Of a stretch of 64,000 nucleotides of DNA, positions 35,236-46,965 are shown piece by piece. Made by a program: the position numbers and the translations under genes. The stretch covers positions 186,001-250,000 of the forward strand of contig NZ_AUAS01000009.1 of NCBI RefSeq assembly GCF_000428845.1, read 5' to 3'. Numbering within the stretch: position 1 is the stretch's first letter; each line of letters opens with the position of its first letter. This DNA is from Dyadobacter alkalitolerans DSM 23607 (lineage in GTDB: Bacteria > Bacteroidota > Bacteroidia > Cytophagales > Spirosomataceae). The notes beneath the pieces are model-generated. The model did not search any database, was not told the DNA's origin, and worked only from the letters and a program-made list of their open reading frames with translations.

Positions 35236-35301
35236 CATCGAATTAATGTTGCGGCCGCCCTATGCAGTCCTGAAAATTGATTTATAAACAAAACGCCATA
35301 A

Positions 35302-37319
<2,018 letters not shown>

Positions 37320-37373
37320 AGGCTTTTCTGTTTCAGCGCGCAAGTTACTTTTAGAAAACCTGACTACAAACGA

Positions 37374-37402
37374 AAAGCGCTGGAAGTGGATCCCAGCGCT
37401 TT
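37374..37402 (-). terminator. Rho-independent terminator after the SDR gene
   Basis: A perfect 10-bp stem (AAAGCGCTGG 37374-37383 with CCAGCGCTTT 37393-37402) and 9-base loop. On the minus strand it is followed by TTCGTTTG, a weak U tract. It lies 28 bp past the SDR stop. Confidence 0.7.
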
Positions 37403-37429
37403 CTGTCATGATGAAATGCAATGCTAATA

Positions 37430-38254
37430 TTAACCGTTATCGGCGAATTCGGGGTATAATGTCATACCGCCATCAATGTATAACGTTTCGCCGTTAACGT
37501 AATCAGAATCGTCCGACGCCAGCCACGCAACGGCCTTGGCTACATCCTGCGGGGTTCCGATTCGCTTGTATGGAATCAATTGTAAAAGTCCTTTGTATTT
37601 ATCAGGATCGGACCAGACTTCCTTATTAATAGAAGTTTTAATCGCGCCGGGACTAACCGAATTGACACGGATCTTATATGGTGCCAGTTCCTGTGAAATG
37701 GATTTCATGAACATCATGATGCCTCCCTTAGAAGCGGCGTAATTAACATGTCCCGCCCAGGGAATCACATCATGCACAGAACTCATCAGAATAATCTTAC
37801 CAATGGACAGCTCGCTGTGATCAACATCTGTCTTTCCCTTCTCCTGCGCTACGAACTGCCTCGAAGCTTCACGACACACCAGAAATTGACCTGTTAAATT
37901 TACGTCAATCACTTTCTGCCATTGCTCCAATGTCATTTCCAAAAACGATGAGTCTTTTTGAAGCCCTGCATTGCTCACAACGATATCCAAACGCCCGTAT
38001 TTGCTGATGGTCTCGTTGAACAGCGCTTTAACTTCTTCTTCACGGCTTACATCAGCCTGAATCAGGATTCCGGAACCGCCTTTTGAAATAATTTCATTGA
38101 GCGTCTTTTCACCTTCTTCAAGGTTAGAGCTGTAATTAACAACCACTTTCGCGCCAAGCTCGGCAAGATGAATGGCGCATGCCTTACCAATTCCCGAACT
38201 AGAACCTGTAACGATCGCAACCTGATCTTTGAATTTCAGATCTGAACCTATCAT
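37430..38254 (-). CDS. SDR family oxidoreductase (glucose 1-dehydrogenase-like)
   Basis: 274 residues from the ATG at 38254, whose ATGA overlaps the stop of the small upstream gene; an upstream in-frame start is therefore unlikely. The Rossmann dinucleotide site is VAIVTGSSSGIGKACAIHLA and the NNAG-type motif is VSNAGLQKD. The catalytic Ser-Tyr-Lys are in LMSSVHDVIPWAGHVNYAASKGG (Y and K four apart). It ends YVNGETLYIDGGMTLYP, typical of the glucose 1-dehydrogenase/3-oxoacyl reductase clan. The substrate is not certain. Cytoplasmic. Confidence 0.88.
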   Translation of the reverse strand: MIGSDLKFKDQVAIVTGSSSGIGKACAIHLAELGAKVVVNYSSNLEEGEKTLNEIISKGGSGILIQADVSREEEVKALFNETISKYGRLDIVVSNAGLQKDSSFLEMTLEQWQKVIDVNLTGQFLVCREASRQFVAQEKGKTDVDHSELSIGKIILMSSVHDVIPWAGHVNYAASKGGIMMFMKSISQELAPYKIRVNSVSPGAIKTSINKEVWSDPDKYKGLLQLIPYKRIGTPQDVAKAVAWLASDDSDYVNGETLYIDGGMTLYPEFADNG

Positions 38255-38490
38255 ATGATCTCTTTTTCGAATGATTTCAATTTTTTCCACACCCGACGGT
38301 TCACATTTTTTACCGCCCAGTTTTTAGCAATTAAAATTGCTTTTGCAACCGCCTCACGAGGAGAAATATTGTTTGTTCTTAAAAGCTCCTGAGCAATGGT
38401 GACCGCCTTTTCTCGGGTCGTAGGAGACAAATACATCAACTCTGGTAATGCGATTCTGTTGTCCATTGGAATGTTGAATTTTAGGTTCAA
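38251..38490 (-). CDS. Small conserved-looking protein of unknown function
   Basis: 79 residues, helical and basic (17 Lys/Arg). The core LPELMYLSPTTREKAVTIAQ and ISPREAVAKAILIAKNWAVKNV has no motif I recognise. The stop codon overlaps the SDR start as ATGA, the main reason to believe it is a gene. A second in-frame ATG (38466) might be the true start. Its promoter would lie in 38491-38610. Confidence 0.7.
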   Translation of the reverse strand: MNLKFNIPMDNRIALPELMYLSPTTREKAVTIAQELLRTNNISPREAVAKAILIAKNWAVKNVNRRVWKKLKSFEKEII

Positions 38491-38612
38491 GTGGTTTTTA
38501 GTCTGACGATATGCTGATTGGATAGGGTAAAAATTAATGCCAGAAACGACTGGTCTTTTTTGTTCTTGAAGCAGGTCTTAATTACACACTTTTGAAAAAT
38601 TTGCGTGTAAAA

Positions 38613-38644
38613 AAAATCCCCATCTGGTTAAAGACGGGGATTTT
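38613..38644 (-). terminator. Rho-independent terminator after dnaK
   Basis: Stem AAAATCCCC (38613-38621) with GGGGATTTT (38636-38644), followed on the minus strand by a run of T (rc of AAAAAA at 38607-38612). It lies just past the dnaK stop and is well formed on both strands. Confidence 0.85.
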
Positions 38645-38656
38645 AAAGTTGCCTTA

Positions 38657-40570
38657 TTATTTGACTTCCTCAAAATTAACGTCCGTCACATCGTCGGTTG
38701 CGCTGCTTCCGTTTGCGGCGCCTGGGTTACCTTGCGGTTCACCAGTTGGTCCGCCCGGCTGAGGCTCACCACCTTGTGCGTACATTTCCTGAGACGCAGC
38801 CTGCCATGCGGCATTCAGTTTCTCCATTGAAGAGTCAATTCCGGCAAGATCCTGGCTTTGATGCGCAGTTCTCAATTCGGCTAATGCTCCTTCAATCGCT
38901 GATTTGTTTCCAGCGGAAAGCTTGTCGCCAAATTCTTTCAATTGTTTATCAGTAGAGAAGATCAGGCTGTCAGCAGCGTTGATTTTCTCGATTTTTTCAC
39001 GTTCAGCTTTATCCGCAGCTTCGTTTGCTTTTGCTTCTTCACGCATACGTGTGATTTCTGCATCTGTCAAACCGCTTGAAGCTTCGATACGGATTTTCTG
39101 CTCTTTGTTTGTGCCTTTGTCTTTGGCAGAAACATGCAGGATACCGTTTGCATCCACGTCAAATGTAACTTCGATCTGTGGTGTTCCGCGTTGTGCTGGT
39201 GGAATGTCGGACAAGTGGAAACGTCCTAATGTACGGTTCTGATTTGCCATCGGGCGCTCACCTTGCAACACGTGGATCTCAACAGAAGGCTGGTTATCAG
39301 CAGCAGTCGAGAATGTTTCTGTTTTCTTAGACGGGATTGTCGTGTTTGCATCGATCAGTTTGGTGAATACACCACCCAATGTTTCGATACCCAACGACAA
39401 TGGAATCACGTCCAGAAGAAGTACATCCTTAACTTCACCTGTCAAAACACCACCCTGAATTGCAGCACCGATTGCCACAGCTTCGTCCGGGTTAACTCCT
39501 TTTGAAGGTTTTCTGCCGAAGAATTTCTCAACCTCTTCCTGCACACGAGGAATACGCGTAGATCCACCAACCAGAATTACTTCGTTGATATCATTATTGG
39601 TATAACCTGCATTCTTCATCGCTTTCTTGCAAGGCTCCATCATTCTCAGGAACAATGAATCAGCAAGCTGCTCGAATTTTGCACGGGTTAATGTGCGTAC
39701 AAGGTGTTTTGGAATGCCATCAACCGGGAATATATAAGGCAGGTTGATCTCAGTTTGTGTTGAGCTTGACAATTCCACTTTTGCTTTTTCCGCAGCTTCT
39801 TTCAAACGTTGCAAAGCCATTGCGTCTCTTCTCAAATCAACCGCTTCGTCTTTTTGAAATTCGTCTGCAAGCCAGTTAATGATTACCTGGTCAAAGTCGT
39901 CACCACCTAAGTGTGTATCGCCATCCGTAGATTTTACTTCAAAAACGCCGTCACCCAATTCAAGGATCGAAACGTCAAAAGTACCACCACCCAAGTCAAA
40001 CACAGCGATTTTCATATCAAGGTGTTGCTTGTCAAGACCATAAGCAAGAGCAGCAGCAGTAGGCTCGTTGATGATACGTTTCACATCAAGACCTGCAATC
40101 TGACCTGCTTCTTTTGTAGCCTGACGTTCTGCATCATTGAAGTAAGCAGGAACTGTAATAACCGCTTCTGTCACTTCCTGACCTAGATAATCCTCAGCAG
40201 TTTGCCTCATTTTCTGCAAAATGAATGCAGAAACTTCCTGTGGCGTATATAACCTGTCTCCGATGGGGATACGAGGCGTATTGTTTGGACCTTTATCAAC
40301 GGTGTATGCAACAGTTTTTTGCTCACTTGTTACATCATCGTATTTTTTGCCCATAAATCTTTTTATGGAGCTGATAGTATGCTTGGGATTCGTGATCGCC
40401 TGGCGTTTGGCTGGTGCACCGATTTTGCGTTCACCATTATCCATGAATGCAACCACTGAAGGGGTTGTACGGGCACCTTCGCTGTTTGCAATTACAACCG
40501 GCTCGTTACCCTCCATGACAGCCACACAGGAGTTCGTTGTTCCTAAGTCTATGCCAATAATTTTTCCCAT
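38657..40570 (-). CDS. dnaK: Chaperone DnaK (Hsp70)
   Basis: 637 residues, the normal length. The ATPase start [20 protein letters not shown], the phosphate motif [18 protein letters not shown] [20 protein letters not shown] and [14 protein letters not shown] are exact Hsp70 signatures. The substrate-binding domain contains [18 protein letters not shown]. The C-terminus is Gly/Pro-rich and ends in VNFEEVK, close to the EEVD-like acidic end. It binds unfolded proteins with DnaJ and GrpE, neither of which is nearby. The gene stands alone in its transcription unit. Confidence 0.98.
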   Translation of the reverse strand: MGKIIGIDLGTTNSCVAVMEGNEPVVIANSEGARTTPSVVAFMDNGERKIGAPAKRQAITNPKHTISSIKRFMGKKYDDVTSEQKTVAYTVDKGPNNTPRIPIGDRLYTPQEVSAFILQKMRQTAEDYLGQEVTEAVITVPAYFNDAERQATKEAGQIAGLDVKRIINEPTAAALAYGLDKQHLDMKIAVFDLGGGTFDVSILELGDGVFEVKSTDGDTHLGGDDFDQVIINWLADEFQKDEAVDLRRDAMALQRLKEAAEKAKVELSSSTQTEINLPYIFPVDGIPKHLVRTLTRAKFEQLADSLFLRMMEPCKKAMKNAGYTNNDINEVILVGGSTRIPRVQEEVEKFFGRKPSKGVNPDEAVAIGAAIQGGVLTGEVKDVLLLDVIPLSLGIETLGGVFTKLIDANTTIPSKKTETFSTAADNQPSVEIHVLQGERPMANQNRTLGRFHLSDIPPAQRGTPQIEVTFDVDANGILHVSAKDKGTNKEQKIRIEASSGLTDAEITRMREEAKANEAADKAEREKIEKINAADSLIFSTDKQLKEFGDKLSAGNKSAIEGALAELRTAHQSQDLAGIDSSMEKLNAAWQAASQEMYAQGGEPQPGGPTGEPQGNPGAANGSSATDDVTDVNFEEVK

Positions 40571-40633
40571 TGTTCTATATTAAAGTTAAGTATAATTTGA
40601 CTCTGACTAATTCGCTGAGGGCTTGGCTTCGGG

Positions 40634-40675
40634 CGCTTGCCGCAGGTCGCCTGCCGCAGTTCGTCTGCCGCAACA
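40634..40675. repeat. Three 14-bp GC-rich tandem repeats upstream of dnaK
   Basis: CGCTTGCCGCAGGT (40634-40647), CGCCTGCCGCAGTT (40648-40661) and CGTCTGCCGCAACA (40662-40675) share CTGCCGCA in an otherwise AT-rich gap. They lie about 65-105 bp upstream of the dnaK start. No inverted copy is seen nearby, but GCGGCAGGC recurs at 59347-59355. Confidence 0.8.
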
Positions 40676-40736
40676 GCGGTTCTGAGGCTTTACTAAAAAG
40701 CCCGTACCAGATACAAATGAATAAAAGGGGAGTGAC

Positions 40737-40767
40737 AAAGTGTCAGGCTGGATATGCCTGACACTTT
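40737..40767 (-). terminator. Rho-independent terminator after the phospholipase C gene
   Basis: A perfect 12-bp stem (AAAGTGTCAGGC at 40737-40748, GCCTGACACTTT at 40756-40767) with a 7-base loop, 16 bp past the phospholipase stop. The downstream U tract is short, so termination strength is uncertain. Confidence 0.8.
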
Positions 40768-40783
40768 CTGATGTTGGAGTCGC

Positions 40784-43330
40784 TTAGGCTAAGTCGCCCA
40801 TGAGCGGATCGCTTGTGCTGATGCGGCCAATTTCAACGTGGCCTGCAAGGCGCACCAGGAAATCGGGCTGGTCTTCCAGCATGACTGAAAAGTCATACCA
40901 CTGGAAGCTTTTATCAAGATTCAGGGTTAATGTTTTTTCAAACATTCCTGCAAGGCCTTCATTACTTAATGTTACGAGTTGATTATTAGCACCATAAGCG
41001 TTATCCTGGATCACGAGAGTGCTTTTTGCTGCCTGCTTGTCGCCTTCCACCTTTAGTTCGATGCTGCCCGTTGGTTTGCCGTTTTTGTCCAGTTGATAGT
41101 TAAATCCAACTTTTACATTGCCCGTGGCCTTATTGCCCCGGAATTCCCGGAAAAAGCCGTTAGGGCCATAAACGCGCAGGTGATATTTTCCACTCTCAAA
41201 ATCCTCTGGTTTCCACGACCCTGTAAGTGCATCGCCGGCTTTTACTGCGTAATTCCAGACCTTAACATCTTCATTTTTGTATTTTCCAGGTGCATAAATC
41301 ATAAAAGGAGCGCCAGCAGCCTTGTCGCGGAATATGCCATTTTTGGCTTCGAGCTTTATCTCAAATGCATTTTTGGCAGAGTTGAAGTTACCATCAGCCG
41401 CCAGTTCATATGGAAGCGGGCAGGAAGGACGAGTCCCTTTTTCCTGCTTTGGCATCAGGGGAGAGCTCAACGGGTTTTTGTTGATCTTCTCGATATCTGA
41501 CCTTGACAGTGCTTTGTAAGTGCTCGGCAGCTTTTTAAACTGTGCATTATAAATGCCCTCCATGAATTCGTTGCGTGCAAGGAATGTTGGCAAAGGAATT
41601 TTTTCACCTTCGTAAGGCGAGAACGTTGAAGTCAGGTCGCCGCAAATCGTCCTGCGCCATGCGCTAATGTTGGTTTCCTCGATCTTCTTGCCGACCTTAT
41701 GACTCGTGAATTTCTCCAAAAACTGCAGAATAGAGGTGTGATCAAAAACCTCTGAGCATACATTGCCCCCACGGTTCCAGGGTGAGGCCACAACCAGCGG
41801 AACCCGGAAGCCGAGCCCGATCGGACTTTCGCGGCATTCTTTCTTATCTTTTTGGGTCATATCCTGCTCCATCGTCACAAATTCCGTTTTGCAATCGATA
41901 CCTTCGGAAACTGCGCCAGTGTCTTCCTTATAAGGATTAGGAACTACGAAAGGTGGGACGTGATCAAAATAACCGTCGTTTTCGTCATAGCAAAGGATGA
42001 AAATGGTTTTTTTCCAAACTTCGGGATCAGCGGTCAGAATATCCATTACTTCCGAAACATACCAGGCTCCATACCAGGGGGAGGTGGGGTGGTCGGAGAA
42101 ATTTTCGGGTGCCACGAGCCAGGAGACGGTTGGCAGTTTTCCGCTTTTTACATCGCTTCGAAACTGGTGCAGGATGTCGCCTTGCGGTGCTTTGGCTTCA
42201 TGTTCAATGTCGCCGTCGTGATATTTTACTGTGGTTACCTTGCGATAATCCGGATCATTCTTGTTGGTTGTAAAGGCTTTTTCGTGAATGTTCCTGGCGC
42301 GTTGTGAGAGCTTTTCAAAGTTCTCGGGCGTCCACTTTTCGAGTTCTTCTTTTGCAAACGCGAGCTCCTTTTGCTTTGCAGTCAGGGACTTTTCAAGATC
42401 CGTCGCTGCTTTTGTTCCCTTTTCAGCTTTCGCCAGTTTCGCCTCCGTTTGTTTGATTTCGTTCGGAAGCGCGGCTACTCTTGCTTTCTGATATTTCTGA
42501 TAACCTGTGTGATAACGGATCTGATATTGGCTGAACCATTCGATCGGGTTGTCCGTAAAGTTGGCCAGCCAGGAATCTTCTTCGCCAGTTAGGCCGGTGT
42601 TGATACTGAGCTCGTTCTGATAAATGCGCCAGGAAACGCCATTGTCTTCGAGGCGTTCGGGAAATGTCATCCATGATGCTTCCTTATCATCCGTTACATT
42701 CTCATTTCTGACATTAGCATAATGTTCCGGCCCTGATTTCTCGCGTACGGTCCCCGACCACAGATAAAGCCGGTTTGGCGTCGTGCCGGTGAGTGACGAG
42801 CAGAAATTTTGGTCGCAGACTGTGAAAGCATCCGCAAGTGCATAGTAAAATGGGATGTCTTCCCGGTTATAGAAACCCTGCGTCAAAGGCATTTTGGCAT
42901 AGTCCTTGTGACCTGGCTGCTTCGCAATGAGCCATTTATCATATTTTCCATCGTTGCGCGCATCCACCTGGTTGGGCCAGGAATGAGGTAGGGAACCCAT
43001 CCAGGTTGCATTCGATTCCCGCATGTTCAGCCGGAAAGGAACGTAGGTTTCGCCAAATGCATTGGTTTGCATCCAGACCAGATTCTTATTGGGAAGGGTG
43101 ATTGCGCGGGGATCATTAAAGCCGCGAACACCTCGCAAGGACCCGTAGCAATGGTCAAAAGAACGGTTTTCCTGCATCAGGATCACCACGTGTTCGGCGT
43201 CGAGGTAAGTGCTTCCTTTTTTGGGATCAATAGCGAGTGCCCTTTGTATGGAAGCCGGCAACACGCTGAACATGCCAGCTGCTCCGGTGAGCATGGTTGC
43301 CTTTTTTATAAATTCTCTTCTAGAATCCAT
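40784..43330 (-). CDS. Tat-exported phosphocholine-specific phospholipase C
   Basis: 848 residues. The N-terminus has a Tat signal (DSRREFIKKATMLTGAAGMFSVLP). The phosphoesterase domain contains HVVILMQENRSFDHCYGSLRG, FYYALADAFTVCDQNFCSSLTGTTPNRLYLWSG and DENDGYFDHVPPFVVPNPY. The two C-terminal beta domains (about 600-848) are of the DUF756 type, as in PlcN/PlcH of Pseudomonas. These enzymes hydrolyse phosphatidylcholine or sphingomyelin to diacylglycerol/ceramide and phosphocholine. It stands alone between two terminators. It could serve lipid or phosphate scavenging. Confidence 0.93.
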   Translation of the reverse strand: MDSRREFIKKATMLTGAAGMFSVLPASIQRALAIDPKKGSTYLDAEHVVILMQENRSFDHCYGSLRGVRGFNDPRAITLPNKNLVWMQTNAFGETYVPFRLNMRESNATWMGSLPHSWPNQVDARNDGKYDKWLIAKQPGHKDYAKMPLTQGFYNREDIPFYYALADAFTVCDQNFCSSLTGTTPNRLYLWSGTVREKSGPEHYANVRNENVTDDKEASWMTFPERLEDNGVSWRIYQNELSINTGLTGEEDSWLANFTDNPIEWFSQYQIRYHTGYQKYQKARVAALPNEIKQTEAKLAKAEKGTKAATDLEKSLTAKQKELAFAKEELEKWTPENFEKLSQRARNIHEKAFTTNKNDPDYRKVTTVKYHDGDIEHEAKAPQGDILHQFRSDVKSGKLPTVSWLVAPENFSDHPTSPWYGAWYVSEVMDILTADPEVWKKTIFILCYDENDGYFDHVPPFVVPNPYKEDTGAVSEGIDCKTEFVTMEQDMTQKDKKECRESPIGLGFRVPLVVASPWNRGGNVCSEVFDHTSILQFLEKFTSHKVGKKIEETNISAWRRTICGDLTSTFSPYEGEKIPLPTFLARNEFMEGIYNAQFKKLPSTYKALSRSDIEKINKNPLSSPLMPKQEKGTRPSCPLPYELAADGNFNSAKNAFEIKLEAKNGIFRDKAAGAPFMIYAPGKYKNEDVKVWNYAVKAGDALTGSWKPEDFESGKYHLRVYGPNGFFREFRGNKATGNVKVGFNYQLDKNGKPTGSIELKVEGDKQAAKSTLVIQDNAYGANNQLVTLSNEGLAGMFEKTLTLNLDKSFQWYDFSVMLEDQPDFLVRLAGHVEIGRISTSDPLMGDLA

Positions 43331-43450
43331 GGTGTTATCAGGAATAGGTTTTGGTAACGTTTTATATTACCGCTTATTTCTGCTAAAGTACCACCGATTT
43401 GGATTCGAAGAATTATTTTAATGTTAAGAGCGAATCGAAAGGGCAAAAAA

Positions 43451-43471
43451 ATCCCGCCGTTAAGGCGGGAT
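43451..43471 (-). terminator. Rho-independent terminator after rplT
   Basis: An 8-bp stem ATCCCGCC/GGCGGGAT with a 5-base loop followed by seven T on the minus strand. It lies just past the rplT stop and closes the thrS-infC-rpmI-rplT set. Confidence 0.9.
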
Positions 43472-43477
43472 GCTGTT

Positions 43478-43822
43478 TTATTTTACCTGATCAACGATCG
43501 CTTTGAATGCTTCCGGATGATTCATCGCCAAGTCAGCGAGAACTTTACGGTTCAGCTCGATGCCTGATGCACTTAGCTTGCCGATGAAAGCAGAATATGA
43601 TAAACCGTGAAGACGTGCTCCCGCGTTAATACGCTGAATCCACAATGCACGGAAATTACGTTTCTTTTGCTTACGACCTTTGTATGCGTATGCCAAACCG
43701 CGTTCTACTGCGTTTTTAGCTACTGTCCATACATTTTTACGACGGCCGAAATAGCCTTTCGCAAGTTTTAATACTTTTTTACGTCTTGCACGTGACGCAA
43801 CGTGATTTACTGAACGTGGCAT
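43478..43822 (-). CDS. rplT: 50S ribosomal protein L20
   Basis: 114 residues. [49 protein letters not shown] sequence is L20 throughout, with the basic N-terminus that binds 23S rRNA. It assembles early in the large subunit and in E. coli represses rpmI-rplT translation. It lies 102 bp after rpmI. Confidence 0.98.
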   Translation of the reverse strand: MPRSVNHVASRARRKKVLKLAKGYFGRRKNVWTVAKNAVERGLAYAYKGRKQKKRNFRALWIQRINAGARLHGLSYSAFIGKLSASGIELNRKVLADLAMNHPEAFKAIVDQVK

Positions 43823-43924
43823 AATTTAACTGTTTTTGATGGTCGGCGCTCTGATGAGTCTTGAAATGCCTTCTATCGGGTTGAACAAAAAACCAGAATT
43901 GGTATTCTAATTAATGGCTGCGAA

Positions 43925-44119
43925 TTATTTCGCGAGCATAGCCATCACCTGCTTAACATTAGACACATCGATCAGACCAGTTTTAACCAATCCACGCTTG
44001 CGCTTGTTTGATTTCTTTGTCAGGATGTGGCTGTGAAACGCGTGTTTGCGTTTGATTTTACCAGTGCCGGTCAGCGCGAAACGCTTTTTAGCACCAGAGT
44101 TGCTTTTCATTTTAGGCAT
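43925..44119 (-). CDS. rpmI: 50S ribosomal protein L35
   Basis: 64 residues: [35 protein letters not shown] is the L35 signature, very basic. It sits between infC and rplT in the standard infC-rpmI-rplT order. The 178-bp gap to infC carries a hairpin described separately. Confidence 0.98.
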   Translation of the reverse strand: MPKMKSNSGAKKRFALTGTGKIKRKHAFHSHILTKKSNKRKRGLVKTGLIDVSNVKQVMAMLAK

Positions 44120-44191
44120 GATTCAAAAAATTATTAATTGATAAAATATAAAACAGCGCGCAAAATTAGCCAAAATGTTTCTAAAATGAAA

Positions 44192-44222
44192 ATCGTGTCC
44201 CTGACAAAGTCAAAGACACGAT
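44192..44222 (-). promoter_or_regulatory. Hairpin with T-rich tail between infC and rpmI (terminator or L20-type leader)
   Basis: Stem ATCGTGTC (44192-44199) with GACACGAT (44215-44222) and a 15-base loop containing TTTGACTTTGTC. On the minus strand the stem is followed by TTTCATTTT, as in an intrinsic terminator. It sits 72 bp before rpmI in the place where E. coli has the L20-binding repressor site. It may attenuate rpmI-rplT. Confidence 0.65.
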
Positions 44223-44297
44223 CCATTCAAACTTGATATATATCAGAAAACCGAAGTTAAGCAGCTAGTTATCTGCCTAACAATCGAATTTGAAAAT

Positions 44298-44849
44298 CTA
44301 TTTTTTAGCAGGTGCAGGCGCCAGAATGATCGTCATTCTCTTTCCTTCCAGTTTCGGCTCCATTTCCACCTTACCATATTCTGAAAGCGCTTCTGAGAAC
44401 TTGTTCAACAGATTCACACCTCTTTCTTTAAATACAATGGTACGACCTACGAAATGCACATAAGCTTTTACTTTCGAACCCTCTTTAAGGAAATTTATCG
44501 CATGCTTTAATTTAAAATCAAAATCGTGATCATCCGTATTGGGTCCGAAACGGATCTCTTTGATGACAACTTTCATTGCCTTCGCTTTGATCTCTTTCTG
44601 CTTTTTCTTCTGCTCGTATTTAAACTTTGAATAGTCAACCACTTTGCAAACAGGCGGAACCGCCGTTGGCGCAATTTCAACTAAATCAAGGCTTTGCGCC
44701 TTCGCAAGTGCTCGGGCTGTATTGATATCAACTATACCTGGTTCAATATTCTCTCCAACCAGACGTACTTCTTTTGCTGTAATCCGTTCGTTTATTTTAT
44801 AAGGTTCTTCGGGAACTCTTAACCGTCCACTCGGGGGTCTTAATGCCAT
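44298..44849 (-). CDS. infC: Translation initiation factor IF-3
   Basis: 183 residues. The N-terminal domain ([55 protein letters not shown]) and C-terminal domain ([32 protein letters not shown]) are both complete. It binds the 30S subunit and checks the start codon. The frame begins with ATG at 44849, unlike the AUU start of E. coli infC. It lies 113 bp after thrS, and a good promoter element lies between them. Confidence 0.98.
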   Translation of the reverse strand: MALRPPSGRLRVPEEPYKINERITAKEVRLVGENIEPGIVDINTARALAKAQSLDLVEIAPTAVPPVCKVVDYSKFKYEQKKKQKEIKAKAMKVVIKEIRFGPNTDDHDFDFKLKHAINFLKEGSKVKAYVHFVGRTIVFKERGVNLLNKFSEALSEYGKVEMEPKLEGKRMTIILAPAPAKK

Positions 44850-44913
44850 ATAACTTGGTTTGGTGTACTTTGGGTTTTGTTGGTAAAAATCAAAAAAGGT
44901 AACACTGCTGTCA

Positions 44914-44948
44914 CAAAAATAGTGCCTTAGTGCCGGAATAATAACAAA
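44914..44948 (-). promoter_or_regulatory. Candidate infC promoter (Bacteroidota type)
   Basis: On the minus strand TATTTTTG (44914-44921) matches the -7 consensus TAnnTTTG fully, and TTTG (44945-44948) could be the -33 element with 23 bp between, slightly long. It lies about 60-95 bp before infC, so infC-rpmI-rplT may be transcribed apart from thrS. Confidence 0.45.
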
Positions 44949-44962
44949 AAGTTAGAAAATCA

Positions 44963-46906
44963 TCAAATTATGGCAGCCTCTTTCTTGAAAAAGCTTACAA
45001 AATCTGCTATTGTCATGCTTCCCAGGTCGCCTTCGCCTTTTCTGCGGACTGACAATTTGCCCTCTGCTGCCTCTTTCTCGCCGACGATCAGCATAAAAGG
45101 GACCTTGGTAACTTCCGCATCTCGGATCTTGCGACCGATCTTCTCATCGCGGTGATCTACAAAACCGCGAATGTCGTGATCCTGCAACTGGAAGAAAACG
45201 TCTTCTGCATAATCCGCAAATTTCTCAGAGATCGGGAGAATAGCGATTTGGTCCGGTGAAAGCCACAATGGGAACTGCCCGGCCGTGTTTTCGATCAGGA
45301 TCGCAATGAAGCGCTCCATTGAACCGAACGGTGCGCGGTGAATCATGACCGGCTGATGTTTTTGGTTATCCGAGCCTGTGTATTCCAGGCCGAAACGTTT
45401 CGGCATCTGGTAATCCACCTGGATCGTGCCCAACTGCCACTTTCTGCCCAATGCGTCACGCACCATGAAATCGAGTTTCGGACCGTAAAATGCTGCTTCG
45501 CCAAGTTCGGTTACGGTGCTTAACCCGCGTTCCTGAGCGGCTTCAATGATCGCATTTTCAGCTCTTTCCCAATCTTCGTCTTTTCCTATATATTTCACTT
45601 TATCGTTCGGGTCACGGAGCGAGATTTGCGCGCTGTAATCCTCGAAACCAAGTGATTTGAAAACATATAATACCAAATCAATTACGCGAACAAATTCTTC
45701 CTTCACCTGATCTGGCCGACAGAAAATGTGTGCGTCATCCTGTGTAAATCCGCGAACGCGTGTAAGTCCGTGTAATTCACCGCTTTGCTCGTATCTGTAA
45801 ACCGTTCCAAACTCCGAGAACCGCAATGGCAGATCTTTGTAAGAGCGGGGAGAGGTTTTATAAATTTCGCAATGGTGCGGGCAATTCATTGGTTTCAGCA
45901 AATATTCCTCGCCCACATTAGGTGTTTTTATTGGCTGGAAAGAATCCTTGCCATATTTGTCCCAGTGGCCGGAAGTAACATAAAGTTCTTTGCTGCCAAT
46001 GTTAGGCGTGATCACCGGCAGGTAACCTGCACGTGACTGCGCTTTGCTCAAAAACGATTGAAGGCGCTCCCGAAGCATAGCGCCTTTGGGAAGCCATAAC
46101 GGAAGTCCCTGACCCACTTTTTCTGAAAAAGCAAATAATTCAAGCTCTTTTCCCAGCTTTCTGTGATCGCGTTTTTTCGCTTCCTCCATCAATGTTACAT
46201 ACTCTTCCAATTCTTTTTGCTTTGGAAAAGTAATCCCGTAAATGCGGGTCAACATCTTGTTTTCCTGCTTGTTACGCCAGTAAGCACCAGCAATGTTGGT
46301 TAGCTTAACTGCTTTAATGAAGCCGGTGTTTGGAATGTGCGGCCCGCGGCAAAGGTCGGTAAAGCCGCCTTGCTCATATAATGTGATGGAGCCATCTTCC
46401 AGGCCATCAATCAGTTCAAGTTTGTATTCGTCACCTTTTTGGGTGAATAGTTCCAGAGCGTCCGCCTTGCTGATAGGCTTTCTGACATATTCATTTTTCT
46501 GACGGGCCAGTTCAACCATCTTGGCTTCGATCTTTGGAAAATCATCCTGTGAGATTGATTTATCGCCCAAATCGACGTCATAGTAAAAACCTTTTTCTAT
46601 CGACGGCCCCGTCCCGAATTTTACACCCGGATATAATGCTTCCAATGCTTCCGCCAGCAAGTGGGCAGAAGAATGCCAGAATGTGGATTTACCGTCTTCG
46701 TCATTCCAGGTGAGCAATTTCACGAGGGAGTCCTGCGTGATCTCACGCGTAGGGTCCCAAACTTCATTGTTCACTTTGGCTGCGATTACATTACGGGCCA
46801 AACCTTCACTGATACTGAGCGCAATGCCCATAGCAGTTATACCTTTTGGGTAAAACCGTTCACTTCCGTCGGGCAGGGTAATTTTTACTTGAGACGCGTC
46901 TTCCAT
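44963..46906 (-). CDS. thrS: Threonyl-tRNA synthetase
   Basis: 647 residues, full length. TGS domain at 1-60 ([22 protein letters not shown]), then the editing (SAD) domain with [24 protein letters not shown], the class II catalytic core with motif 2 ([27 protein letters not shown]) and motif 3 ([23 protein letters not shown]) and a C-terminal anticodon-binding domain. It charges tRNA-Thr; zinc ligands of the core (C, H, H) are in the [10 protein letters not shown] and later segments. It heads thrS-infC-rpmI-rplT. Confidence 0.98.
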   Translation of the reverse strand: MEDASQVKITLPDGSERFYPKGITAMGIALSISEGLARNVIAAKVNNEVWDPTREITQDSLVKLLTWNDEDGKSTFWHSSAHLLAEALEALYPGVKFGTGPSIEKGFYYDVDLGDKSISQDDFPKIEAKMVELARQKNEYVRKPISKADALELFTQKGDEYKLELIDGLEDGSITLYEQGGFTDLCRGPHIPNTGFIKAVKLTNIAGAYWRNKQENKMLTRIYGITFPKQKELEEYVTLMEEAKKRDHRKLGKELELFAFSEKVGQGLPLWLPKGAMLRERLQSFLSKAQSRAGYLPVITPNIGSKELYVTSGHWDKYGKDSFQPIKTPNVGEEYLLKPMNCPHHCEIYKTSPRSYKDLPLRFSEFGTVYRYEQSGELHGLTRVRGFTQDDAHIFCRPDQVKEEFVRVIDLVLYVFKSLGFEDYSAQISLRDPNDKVKYIGKDEDWERAENAIIEAAQERGLSTVTELGEAAFYGPKLDFMVRDALGRKWQLGTIQVDYQMPKRFGLEYTGSDNQKHQPVMIHRAPFGSMERFIAILIENTAGQFPLWLSPDQIAILPISEKFADYAEDVFFQLQDHDIRGFVDHRDEKIGRKIRDAEVTKVPFMLIVGEKEAAEGKLSVRRKGEGDLGSMTIADFVSFFKKEAAII

Positions 46907-46965
46907 TCAAAAATTTAATTCAATGACAATTAATCAAAGGCTTGTGAGGGCCACAGAGTACAAAT

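Noticed and set aside
37320..37421. Longer N-terminus for the VanZ-like protein
   Set aside because: It would be encoded across a terminator hairpin, and the ATG at 37319 gives a normal VanZ start.
40634..40675. Possible CRISPR-type array or short repeat array
   Set aside because: Units of 14 bp are directly adjacent with no spacers and no cas gene is near.
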